A DNA stretch of 13,956 nucleotides from Pelomonas sp963992225 (GTDB taxonomy: Bacteria > Pseudomonadota > Gammaproteobacteria > Burkholderiales > Burkholderiaceae_C): NCBI GenBank assembly GCA_963992225.1, contig CAXDTK010000130.1, positions 1 to 13,956 of the forward strand, written 5' to 3'. Shown here one piece after another: positions 1 through 7,021 of this stretch. The notes under the pieces are model-generated. The model was not told the origin of the DNA. It saw nothing but the letters and a program-made list of their open reading frames with translations, and did no database searches. Position numbers and translations under genes: made by a program. Position 1 is the stretch's first letter, and the number at the start of each line of letters is the position of its first letter.

Positions 1-291
1 AAGGCCTGGCTGTTGCTGCCGATGCTGCTGCCGCTGAGCGCCCCGGCCGGGGCGCAGGACCCGGGCCGCGCCCTTGCCGCCACCTGCGCCAGCTGCCACG
101 GCAGCGACGGCCGGGCGCGCGGCGCGGTGATGCCGCCGCTGGCCGGCCTGAAGGCCGACGTGATGCTGGCGCGGCTGGGCGAGTACCGCGCGGGCACCCG
201 GCCGGGCACGGTCATGCCGCAGATCGCGCGCGGCTACAGCGAGGCGCAGCTGCGGCTGGTGGCCCGCTACTTCGAGCAGGTGGCGCCATGA
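1..291 (+). CDS. fccA: Monoheme class I cytochrome c, flavocytochrome c small subunit (5' partial)
   Basis: Small periplasmic c-type cytochrome, likely the electron-accepting subunit of flavocytochrome c sulfide dehydrogenase. The frame is open from base 1, so the true start lies upstream. The visible N-terminus (KAWLLLPMLLPLSAPAGA) looks like the end of an export signal with likely cleavage after AGA. One heme site, CASCH, lies at visible residues 29-33, and Met72 in TVMPQ is the likely distal heme ligand. The mature part is only about 78 residues with a single heme, unlike the diheme FccA of Allochromatium but like the small monoheme forms. Its stop overlaps the start of the flavoprotein gene (ATGA at 288-291), so the two are probably translationally coupled. 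The family is clear; the FccA role rests on the neighbour. Confidence 0.85.
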   Translation, partial: KAWLLLPMLLPLSAPAGAQDPGRALAATCASCHGSDGRARGAVMPPLAGLKADVMLARLGEYRAGTRPGTVMPQIARGYSEAQLRLVARYFEQVAP

Positions 292-1541
292 CGTCGCGCC
301 GCCAGCTGCTTGCGGCCGGCGGCCTGGCGCTGGCGGGCTGCGCCGGCACCGCCCCCCGCGCGCGGCTGGGGCAGGTGGTGGTGGTGGGCGGCGGCTTCGG
401 CGGCGCGACCGCCGCGCATTACCTGAAGCGCTGGGGCGGGGCGGCGGTGGGCGTCACGCTGGTGGAGCGCCACGACGCCTTCACGTCCTGCCCGATGTCC
501 AACCTGGTGATCGGCGGCGCGCGCCCGCCGGAGAGCCTGGTGCACGGCTATGGCGGGCTGCAGGCGCTGGGCGTCAGGCGGCTGCGCGCCGAGGTGGCGG
601 GCATCGACCCCGCCGGCCGCACCCTCCAGCTGGCCGACGGCCGCCGGCTGGGCTGGGACCGGCTGGTGCTGGCGCCGGGCATCGGCTTCATGCTGGACGG
701 CGTGCCGGGGCTGGCCGCGGCGCTGGACAGCGGCCGTGCGGTGCATGCCTGGCAGGCCGGCGCGCAGACGCTGGCGCTGCGCCGCCAGCTGCAGGCGCTG
801 CCGGACGGCGGCGTGGTGCTGATGAGCATCCCCAAGGCGCCCTACCGCTGCCCGCCCGGGCCGTACGAGCGCGCCTGCCTGATCGCGTCCTGGCTGCGGC
901 GCGCCCGGCCGCGCGCCAAGCTGCTGGTGCTGGACGCCAACCCCGAGGTGCAGAGCAAGAAGGCGTTGTTCGAACGCGCCTTCGCGCAGCACCATGCCGG
1001 CGTGCTGGAGTACCGGCCCAATGCCGAGCTGCAGCAGGTGCTGCCGGACGGCACCGCGCGCTTCGAGTTCGAGGACGTGAAGGCCGACGTGCTCAACCTG
1101 ATCCCGCCGCAGCGCGCCGGCGACCTGGTGCGCGACTTCGCCGATGTCAACCGCCGCTGGGTCGGCGTGGACTGGCTGACGATGCAGGCCCGCGCCGCGC
1201 CGGGCGTGCATGTGGTGGGCGACGCGCTGTTCTCGGCCCCGGGCATGCCCAAGTCCGGCCACCTGGCCAACCAGCAGGCCAAGGTCGCGGCCGCGGCGGT
1301 GCTGCAGTTGCTGGCCGACGCGGCGCCCAACCCGGCGCCGGTGGTGATGAACACCTGCTACAGCTACGTGACGCCCGACGAGGCCATGCACGTGGCTTCG
1401 GTCCACCAGTACGACGCGGCGGAGCGGACCATGAAGGCCGTGCCCGGCGCGGGCGGCCTGTCGGCCGTGGCCAGCGCGCAGGAGGCGCGCTACGCCCAGG
1501 CCTGGGCCGACAACATCTGGGCCGACAGCCTGGCGCTGTGA
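288..1541 (+). CDS. fccB: Flavocytochrome c sulfide dehydrogenase, FAD subunit (FccB/SoxF-like)
   Basis: FAD-dependent subunit that oxidises sulfide in the periplasm and passes electrons to the cytochrome subunit encoded just upstream. The 417 residues match the usual family length. The N-terminus has a Tat-like SRRQLL followed by a hydrophobic stretch ending in LAGC (Cys18), which could also act as a lipobox. The FAD-binding glycine motif GGGFGG is at 34-39. Cys68 in SCPMSNLVIGG sits where FccB binds FAD covalently through cysteine. Cys188 (YRCPPGPYE) and Cys357 (NTCYSY) correspond to the redox-active disulfide pair of Allochromatium FccB. A second FAD motif, GDALFSAPGMPKSG, lies at 311-324. 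The ATG is fixed by the ATGA overlap. A sulfide:quinone reductase is less likely given the cytochrome partner and the C-terminal Cys domain. No sox genes are visible in the window. Confidence 0.9.
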   Translation: MTSRRQLLAAGGLALAGCAGTAPRARLGQVVVVGGGFGGATAAHYLKRWGGAAVGVTLVERHDAFTSCPMSNLVIGGARPPESLVHGYGGLQALGVRRLRAEVAGIDPAGRTLQLADGRRLGWDRLVLAPGIGFMLDGVPGLAAALDSGRAVHAWQAGAQTLALRRQLQALPDGGVVLMSIPKAPYRCPPGPYERACLIASWLRRARPRAKLLVLDANPEVQSKKALFERAFAQHHAGVLEYRPNAELQQVLPDGTARFEFEDVKADVLNLIPPQRAGDLVRDFADVNRRWVGVDWLTMQARAAPGVHVVGDALFSAPGMPKSGHLANQQAKVAAAAVLQLLADAAPNPAPVVMNTCYSYVTPDEAMHVASVHQYDAAERTMKAVPGAGGLSAVASAQEARYAQAWADNIWADSLAL

Positions 1542-1551
1542 GCGCCGCGGC

Positions 1552-1986
1552 TTACCAGCTGCCGGTGTTGGGCATGGACAGCCAGGGCTCGGCCGGTGCC
1601 AGCGCGGGGCCGGCCTGCAGCAGCTCGACCGAGATGCCGTCCGGCGAGCGCACGAAGGCCATGCGGCCGTCGCGCGGCGGGCGGTTGATGGTCACGCCGT
1701 GGGCCTGCAGCTTGGCGCAGGCGGCGTAGATGTCGTCCACCGCATAGGCCAGGTGACCGAAGTTGCGGCCGCCGGTGTAGACCTCGGCCTGGCCATCGGC
1801 GTCGGGCCAGTTGTAGGTCAGCTCGACCTGGGCGTCCTCGTCGCCGGGGGCGGCCAGGTAGACCAGCGTGAAGCGGCCGGCCTCATGCTCGGAGCGCCTG
1901 ACCTCGTGCAGGCCGAGGGCGTCGCGGTAGAAGCGCAGCGAGGCGTCCAGGTCGTGGACGCGAACCATGGTGTGCAGGTATTTCAT
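1552..1986 (-). CDS. gloA: Lactoylglutathione lyase (glyoxalase I)
   Basis: Cytosolic metalloenzyme that converts the methylglyoxal-glutathione hemithioacetal to S-lactoylglutathione, the first step of methylglyoxal detoxification. The 144 residues form one VOC-fold chain opening with MKYLHTMVRVHDL, very close to Escherichia coli GloA. The four metal ligands are in place: His5, Glu55 (QVELTYNW), His78 (FGHLAYAV) and Glu121 (SVELLQ). The frame extends 20 codons further upstream to 2046, but that part does not look like this family, and the ATG at 1986 gives the canonical N-terminus. The C-terminal tail after about residue 125 (GPALAPAEPWLSMPNTGSW) is slightly longer than usual. It converges on fccB with only 10 bases between the stops. 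Confidence 0.95.
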   Translation of the reverse strand: MKYLHTMVRVHDLDASLRFYRDALGLHEVRRSEHEAGRFTLVYLAAPGDEDAQVELTYNWPDADGQAEVYTGGRNFGHLAYAVDDIYAACAKLQAHGVTINRPPRDGRMAFVRSPDGISVELLQAGPALAPAEPWLSMPNTGSW

Positions 1987-2124
1987 GGCCTGGATTCTGG
2001 CGGTTGAACATTGCCCGCCGCCCGAACGGGGTTGCTGGCCCGTCAAGACGTGCGGCAGCGCCTTCGTCGCTCCAGCGACGCCCCGGAACCGGCTTTGCCG
2101 GGCGCGAAGCCGGTACGGGCCGGT

Positions 2125-4368
2125 CTAGTAGTCCAGCCACTCCATCGGCGCCACCAGCGTGCCGCCGCGGATGCGCTCCAACGTGCCGGTCAGCACGTCG
2201 ATGTTGTTGTCGAAGCTGCCATGGCTGGCGTCGATCTGGTCGCCGGTCTTGGTGGTGCGCACCTTGGGCGCGCTGACGCGGTTCAGCAGCTCGCCCGCGG
2301 GCCACAGCTTGAGCCAGGTGGCGATGTCGACGTAGGCCGCCGACGTCCACTGGTCCTCGGCCCAGGCGGCATCGGGCTTGACGAGGGCCCGCTCCATGCC
2401 CAGCAGCGGCTGCTTGCGCACATCGTCCAGCGCGCGCGAGACGAGGTAGAGCAGCGACTTGCCGTAGATGTCGCGCTCGGCCGAGGGCAGGCCGTCGGCG
2501 CGCTCGTTGGCATCGGTCAGCACGTGCAGGCGCAGGCGGTCCAGCGCCAGCACGCCGGCCTGGTGGGCGGCGCCGTAGTGCTGCACCGCAAAGCCGCTGG
2601 AGCAGGCCGCGGCGTACAGCTCGCAGCTGGCTGCCGGCAGCAGGTCGGGGCCGCCCAGCCGGCCCAGCAGATGGCCCAGCAGGATGGAGCCGGCCGAGTG
2701 GCCGACCAGGTGCACCTCCAGGGTCTTGCCGTTCTTGGCCATGGCGTCGCGCAGTTCGCGCAGCATGCGGCCGGTCATGTCCAGCACATGGTCGGTCGTC
2801 GCGCCGCCGGCGGCGTTCTCGCGCATCTCGCTCCAGATGCCGCGTGCGAACTGCCGGCCCACCGCCTCGATGGCGCGGTCCTTGGCCTCCGCGGCGACCT
2901 GGCGCAGGCGGTCCAGCCAGCCCTCGGTGCGGTCGCCCGAGTCGGTGATGCGGTGCTTCAGGTCCTCCAGCATGTATTTGACGGTCTCGCCGGGGCCGGT
3001 CTTCCAGGTGAAGAACAGCGGGTAGATGCCGTTGGCCAGGAAGTAGGGCGCCATCACGCGGATGCGCTGGATGGAGCCGATCTCGGAGTTGAGCCCGCCG
3101 TGGGCATAGATCGCCAGCTTGACGGTCTTGTCCCGGCCGCCCTTGAACCAGGCCGCGGGCCGCTCCACGACAATCTCGCGCGCCAGGCCCACGCGGTCGT
3201 TGCGGGCGCGCGTGAAGTCGGTGGACATCAGCTGTCCGTCGTTGCCCGACACCAGCGTGTGCGTGTAAGCCTCGTCGGTGCGCAGCGGCTGGTAGGGCTT
3301 GTGCGTGAACACATGGTTGAAGGGCCAGGGGTCGTCGCGCGGGTTGTCGTCCACGCGCAGCGTGGCGCCCACGTCGCCCAGGCCGCGGCCGGCCATGACG
3401 CGAAAGCCGCTGGCCGCGCGGGCCGCACGGCCGCTCTTGCCGGTGCCGGTGGGCCGGCCCTTCACGTCCGACAGGTCCTGCGGCACGCCCAGCGCGACGG
3501 CCCAGGCATCGGTGCCGTTGGTGATCCAGTCCTCGTACGACAGCACCGCGAAGCCGCTGGCACCCCAGCCGGGGCCCCAGCTGTTCTGCACGATGAAGCC
3601 GCGCTCGTTGAAGCCGACCAGCGCGAAGGCATGGCCGCCGCTCTTCTGCGTCATGCGGGCGATGCGCGGCAGCTTGTCGTGGCCGCCGGGCAGCGGCGCG
3701 GCGTCCAGCCCCCAGCCGTCGTGCACGTCGGCCGACACGTAGACGGCGCCGATCTCGTAGATGGCCGCCTGCATGTCCACCACGCTCTTGCGGTCGACGC
3801 GGTAGTAGACCCCCAGCGGCCGCTGCGTCGCGTCCTCGTCCCAGCCGGCCGCGGGGCGCTCGAACACGCCCTGCCCGTCGCGGTCCAGCGGGTAGGGCCA
3901 CAGCGTCTCGGTGCAGACGCCGTGCTTGTGCCAGCCCTTGAGCGCGCCGCGGCAGGACGAGCCTTCGTAGTCCTGCCCCGGCCATTCGTCGTAGAGCTTG
4001 GCCAGCTCGTAGAACATGCGCGGGCTGACCGGGGCCGGCAGCTTGCGGCTGCGCGGCGCCTCCAGATGACGCAGCCAGTACAGGTAGTTGGTGACGCAGG
4101 CCAGCCCGAAGCCGGTGCAGGCGCCCTCGTTGCCCTGGTTCAGGATGCGGCCGGCCTTGACGTAGGCGGGCAGCAGCTTCTTCAGGTCGGCGTCCAGCGG
4201 CCAGCGCGCCGGCAGCGAGCGCAGCGGCGAGCGGTAGACCAGGTCGCGCAGGTCCAGCCGGTCGGGGCGCGCGTCCAGCTTGGGAATGGGCACGGCGTTC
4301 GCCGCCGCCTTGGGTGCGCTGCGGGCACCGGCCTTGGCGGCGGTGGGCTTGCGGGTGGGGGTGGCCAT
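2125..4368 (-). CDS. Papain-like (C1) cysteine peptidase fused to an alpha/beta-hydrolase domain
   Basis: A 747-residue two-enzyme protein. Residues 1-30 are a basic Ala/Lys/Pro-rich tail with no signal peptide. Residues about 35-300 are a papain-type C1 domain: Gln78 and Cys84 in NQGNEGACTGF have the papain six-residue spacing, the bacterial block EGSSCRGALKGWHKHGVC follows at 135-152, His246 lies in SGGHAFALVGF and Asn262 in VQNSWGPGWG. No long inhibitory propeptide is present. Residues about 415-747 look like an alpha/beta hydrolase: an oxyanion-type YAHGG (421-425), the nucleophile elbow GHSAG with Ser558, Asp619 (VLTDAN) as possible acid and His716 (DASHGSFD) as possible base. GAGGAG lies six bases before the ATG, supporting this start although the frame stays open far upstream. 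Both active sites appear intact. Substrates and role are unknown; the absence of an export signal suggests a cytosolic enzyme. It is divergent from the 4621 gene. Confidence 0.88.
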   Translation of the reverse strand: MATPTRKPTAAKAGARSAPKAAANAVPIPKLDARPDRLDLRDLVYRSPLRSLPARWPLDADLKKLLPAYVKAGRILNQGNEGACTGFGLACVTNYLYWLRHLEAPRSRKLPAPVSPRMFYELAKLYDEWPGQDYEGSSCRGALKGWHKHGVCTETLWPYPLDRDGQGVFERPAAGWDEDATQRPLGVYYRVDRKSVVDMQAAIYEIGAVYVSADVHDGWGLDAAPLPGGHDKLPRIARMTQKSGGHAFALVGFNERGFIVQNSWGPGWGASGFAVLSYEDWITNGTDAWAVALGVPQDLSDVKGRPTGTGKSGRAARAASGFRVMAGRGLGDVGATLRVDDNPRDDPWPFNHVFTHKPYQPLRTDEAYTHTLVSGNDGQLMSTDFTRARNDRVGLAREIVVERPAAWFKGGRDKTVKLAIYAHGGLNSEIGSIQRIRVMAPYFLANGIYPLFFTWKTGPGETVKYMLEDLKHRITDSGDRTEGWLDRLRQVAAEAKDRAIEAVGRQFARGIWSEMRENAAGGATTDHVLDMTGRMLRELRDAMAKNGKTLEVHLVGHSAGSILLGHLLGRLGGPDLLPAASCELYAAACSSGFAVQHYGAAHQAGVLALDRLRLHVLTDANERADGLPSAERDIYGKSLLYLVSRALDDVRKQPLLGMERALVKPDAAWAEDQWTSAAYVDIATWLKLWPAGELLNRVSAPKVRTTKTGDQIDASHGSFDNNIDVLTGTLERIRGGTLVAPMEWLDY

Positions 4369-4450
4369 GGCTGTCTCCTCGGGCGGGTCATTCGGATCAC
4401 CGCCGATGATGGCCGCGGGCTGGATAGGCGACAAGCGCGCGTGCGAGACT

Positions 4451-4618
4451 GGGGGCCAACTCACCCTCAGGGGAACGGATGCGTTGTCACTCAAAAGCCC
4501 GCGAGCAAGGCGCGAGACGAAGCTGGGGTGGGCCCCCAGCGAGGCTTCGCAACGCTGCGCGAGGGCTTTTGAGTGACAACCCCTCTCGCACCGCTCCCCT
4601 GAGGGCGAGCTGGCCCCC
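4451..4618. repeat. Long imperfect inverted repeat (possible REP/MITE-like element)
   Basis: Two arms of about 80 bases (roughly 4451-4528 and 4534-4618) are imperfect reverse complements. They include a perfect 18-base match, GTTGTCACTCAAAAGCCC at 4483-4500 against 4563-4580, a perfect 11-base match CCCTCAGGGGA at 4464-4474 against 4595-4605, outer ends reading GGGGGCCA/TGGCCCCC, and a central 7-base-pair hairpin (4522-4528 with 4534-4540) around a 5-base loop. The arms differ by small insertions and substitutions, for example about six extra bases near 4581-4586. It fills most of the gap between the divergent peptidase-hydrolase and reductase genes. It has no coding content. A transposon-derived or REP-type intergenic repeat is the likeliest origin; only one copy is seen here. 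Confidence 0.8.
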
Positions 4619-4620
4619 TC

Positions 4621-5592
4621 ATGTTTAAGGTCTGCATCGTCGGCCTCGGGGCCATTGGCGGCTGGCTGGCCGCGCACCTGCAACGTGTGGACGGCGTGAG
4701 CGTCTGCGCGCTGGCCCGCGGCGACACGCTGGCCGCCGTGCGCGCGCAGGGGCTGCGCCTGGACAGTGGCGACGACAGCTGGCGCCTGCCGCTGCGGGCC
4801 AGCGACGACGCGGCCGAGCTGGGCGTGCAGGACCTGGTGATCCTGGCCGTCAAGGGCCCGGCCGTGGCCGGCGTGGCGGCGCAGGTGGCGCAGCTGTGCG
4901 GGCCGGACACGCGCGTGATGACGGCACTCAACGGCCTGCCCTGGTGGTTCACCGCCGGGCTGGCGGTGCCGGGGCTGGCGCTGACCAGCATCGACCCCGA
5001 CGGCCGCATCGCGGCGCTGATCCCGCCGGCGCGCGTCATCGGCTGCGTGGTGCATGCCAGCTGCGCGCTGCGCGGGCCGGCCTGGGTGCAGCATGTGATG
5101 GGCAAGGGCCTGCTGATCGGCGAGGCCGTGGGTGGCACCAGCCCGGCCGTGGACGCGCTGGCGACGCTGCTGGTGAATGCCGGTTTCGAGGCGCGGGCGG
5201 TGGACAGCATCCAGCGTGACGTCTGGTACAAGCTGTGGGGCAACATGACGACCAACCCGGTCTCGGCGCTGACGCGCGCGACCACCGACCGCATCCTGGC
5301 CGACGAGCTGGTGCGCGAGTTCACGACCGCCATCATGGTGGAGGCGGCCGAAGTGGGCGAGCGCATGGGCTGCCCCATTTCCCAGACGCCGCAGGACCGG
5401 CATGCCATCACGCGCTCGCTGGGCGCGTTCAAGACGTCCATGCTGCAGGACATCGAGGCCGGCCGGCCCATCGAGACCGACGCGCTGCTCGCCGCGCCCC
5501 GCGAGCTGGCGCAGCAGATGGGCGTGGCGACGCCGATGCTGGATGCGCTGCTGGGGCTGACGCGGCTGATGGACGCCTGCCGGGGGCGCTGA
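4621..5592 (+). CDS. Ketopantoate reductase family protein (2-dehydropantoate 2-reductase)
   Basis: NADPH-dependent reductase of the PanE/ApbA family, which makes pantoate from ketopantoate in pantothenate/CoA synthesis. The 323 residues are near normal family length. The Rossmann motif GLGAIGG lies at 8-14, Lys78 in LAVKGP and Asn104 in ALNG match conserved active-site positions, the catalytic Lys204 is in VWYKLWGNMTTNP, and Ser274 and Glu285 (SMLQDIEAGRPIETDAL) match the substrate-binding segment of E. coli PanE. Several family members are not the main pantoate enzyme, and no pantothenate genes are nearby, so the substrate is unproven and no symbol is given. No Shine-Dalgarno is seen before the ATG, and the large inverted repeat ends two bases upstream. 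The gene ends immediately next to the convergent nnrU stop. Confidence 0.88.
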   Translation: MFKVCIVGLGAIGGWLAAHLQRVDGVSVCALARGDTLAAVRAQGLRLDSGDDSWRLPLRASDDAAELGVQDLVILAVKGPAVAGVAAQVAQLCGPDTRVMTALNGLPWWFTAGLAVPGLALTSIDPDGRIAALIPPARVIGCVVHASCALRGPAWVQHVMGKGLLIGEAVGGTSPAVDALATLLVNAGFEARAVDSIQRDVWYKLWGNMTTNPVSALTRATTDRILADELVREFTTAIMVEAAEVGERMGCPISQTPQDRHAITRSLGAFKTSMLQDIEAGRPIETDALLAAPRELAQQMGVATPMLDALLGLTRLMDACRGR

Positions 5593-6165
5593 TCAGCGCG
5601 CCAGCGGCGCGATGCCCAGCCAGGCGGCGTGGGCCCAGAACGCGAAGAAGGCCCACAGCGCGATGCCGGCGGCCGCCGTGGCGGCCATGCCGGCGGCGGT
5701 CGGCGTGGCCTGCACCGGGGCGGGCCGGCGGCGTGCCGCGCGGAACACCAGGATGGCCCAGACCAGGAAGCTGCCGAACAGCATCACGTCGGCCAGCGTG
5801 TTGTTGGCCAGCAGGTGGGCCAGGGCCCAGACCTTGACCGACAGCGTCATCGGATGCTGCAGCCGGGCCTTCAAATGGTTGCGCGGCACATAGGCCGCGG
5901 CGATCAGCACCATGGCCACCAGCATCAGCAGTGCCGCCAGGTGGTTCATGCCGCGGATGGGCGCCCACAGCACGACCGGGTCGAGCCGCGCCTGCGCGTA
6001 GCCCCACAGGATCAGGCCGAAGCCGGCCAGGGAGAGGACGGTGTAGAGGCCCTTCCAGCCCTTCTCGCCCAGGCGCGCGATCTGCGCGTCGCGCCATCGC
6101 GGCGCGACGGCACGGGTCAGGTGCATGCCGAGGAAGAGGGCGAGGCCGAGAGCAAGCCAGGTCAT
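5593..6165 (-). CDS. NnrU family integral membrane protein
   Basis: A 190-residue inner-membrane protein with about five hydrophobic segments (roughly 1-17, 38-56, 73-93, 112-141 and 157-180). The block LQHPMTLSVKVWALAHLLANNTLADVMLFGSF is characteristic of the NnrU family, named after a gene near nitrite and nitric oxide reductase genes. Conserved-looking His15, His75, His104 and His117 could bind heme or metal. The biochemical role of the family is not firmly established, and no denitrification gene is in this window. A GGAG-like site lies about seven bases before the ATG at 6165. It lies downstream of the redoxin gene on the same strand, 143 bases apart, so co-transcription is possible but not shown. 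The stop abuts the convergent reductase gene. Confidence 0.9.
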   Translation of the reverse strand: MTWLALGLALFLGMHLTRAVAPRWRDAQIARLGEKGWKGLYTVLSLAGFGLILWGYAQARLDPVVLWAPIRGMNHLAALLMLVAMVLIAAAYVPRNHLKARLQHPMTLSVKVWALAHLLANNTLADVMLFGSFLVWAILVFRAARRRPAPVQATPTAAGMAATAAAGIALWAFFAFWAHAAWLGIAPLAR

Positions 6166-6193
6166 CGAGGTCTCCGTGGGTTCGGGTCAGCGA

Positions 6194-6248
6194 GCGGCGC
6201 CGCGGCGCCGTGCGGGCCGTAGTGTCCACGCGCGGCGGCGCCGCGGCG
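6194..6248. repeat. 14-base GC-only direct repeat with palindromic core
   Basis: GCGGCGCCGCGGCG occurs at 6194-6207 and again at 6235-6248, 27 bases apart, in the gap between the redoxin and nnrU genes. The first copy lies in a palindrome (GGCGCCGCGGCGCC). It could fold in RNA or bind a protein, but the low-complexity GC content means chance is a real explanation. Confidence 0.4.
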
Positions 6249-6308
6249 AGCAATTGACGGATGGCGCGGCCAGGCCGGCGCGCGGCCGCCCGTTCTGCGG
6301 CCTGCCGC

Positions 6309-6911
6309 TCAGCCCTCCGGCAGTTCGCAACGCCCCCCGGCCCCGCAGCCGGCGCCGGGCCGGGCGCCGGGCGTGTCCGCCGGTTCGGCCCCTTCGGCCG
6401 GCCCCGTCTCGCGCAGCAGCCCGCCTAGTAGCGCGCCCAGTCGCAGGTCGTCCAGCGTGCCGAAGTGATGCAGCCGCAGCCGGCCGGCGCGGTCCAGCAC
6501 CAGCAGGCTGGGCGTGCCGCGCAGGCCCCAGGCCTGCAGCGTCTCGGGCAGGGGCCCGGTACGGCCGGGGCGGTCGATGGCGATCGGGAAGCCCAGCCGG
6601 TATTCATGGACGAAGGCCTTCAGGGCCGGCGCCGACATGGCCTCGTGATGCTCGAAGACGCTGTGCAGGCCGACCAGGGCGACCTGTCGCGGCCCGAAGG
6701 CCTGCGCCAGCCGCTGCATCTGCGGCAGGCCGTGCGACACGCAGGCCGGGCACAGCATCTGGAAGGCATGCAGCACGACGACGCGGCCGCGCAGCCCGGC
6801 CAGCGTCAACGGTGCCGCGGTGTTGAGCCAGCCGGCAACCACGGGCTCCGGCAGCAGGTCGCCGTCCGCAGGGGCCGGCGCGGGCATGGTGGGCGTTTCA
6901 AGGGTGGTCAT
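6309..6911 (-). CDS. Thioredoxin-fold redoxin (TlpA/AhpC-TSA-like) with CPAC motif
   Basis: A 200-residue thiol-disulfide protein of the thioredoxin superfamily. The active-site motif CPAC lies at 54-57 after a typical beta strand (GRVVVLHAFQML), and the cis-proline is Pro134 in RGTPSLLVLD, followed by DRAGRLRLHHFG. The inserted helix region (HSVFEHHEAMSAPALKAFVHEYRLGFPIAID) resembles TlpA/ResA-like and peroxiredoxin-like proteins. No signal peptide or membrane segment is seen, which is unusual for TlpA-type proteins and suggests a cytosolic location. The last 12 residues carry an extra cysteine pair, Cys189 and Cys195, in a Gly-rich tail. The start is weakly supported: no clear Shine-Dalgarno precedes 6911, and ATG at 6887 is an alternative. 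The substrate is unknown. It sits between the Lrp gene and nnrU on the same strand. Confidence 0.85.
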   Translation of the reverse strand: MTTLETPTMPAPAPADGDLLPEPVVAGWLNTAAPLTLAGLRGRVVVLHAFQMLCPACVSHGLPQMQRLAQAFGPRQVALVGLHSVFEHHEAMSAPALKAFVHEYRLGFPIAIDRPGRTGPLPETLQAWGLRGTPSLLVLDRAGRLRLHHFGTLDDLRLGALLGGLLRETGPAEGAEPADTPGARPGAGCGAGGRCELPEG

Positions 6912-7021
6912 GGCTGCGTCCGGGGTGGGAGGTCACCAGTCTCCGGCGCGGCCGGGCCGTGCGGCTCCCCCGTGCGTCCCGCAAACGCACCCGATCGTCC
7001 CGCGTCGGGGCGCGCGCGCCC

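Noticed and set aside
267..1406. 379-codon open frame on the minus strand
   Set aside because: Antisense to the fccB gene, His/Arg/Gln-rich shadow without family features.
2088..2114. Inverted repeat ACCGGCTT/AAGCCGGT as a terminator after the peptidase-hydrolase gene
   Set aside because: Stem of eight pairs with an 11-base loop and no T-tract on either strand; also a second small hairpin at 2065-2080, both too weak to call.
2011..4572. 853-codon open frame on the plus strand
   Set aside because: It lies antisense to the peptidase-hydrolase gene, has no recognisable domain and an Ala/Gly/Val/Arg/Gln-rich composition typical of shadow frames in high-GC DNA.
4369..5403. N-terminal extension of the peptidase-hydrolase frame
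   Set aside because: It is antisense to the reductase gene and the inverted repeat; GAGGAG before ATG 4368 marks the true start.
6972..6990. GTGCGT/ACGCAC hairpin after the Lrp gene
   Set aside because: Only six pairs and no T-tract.
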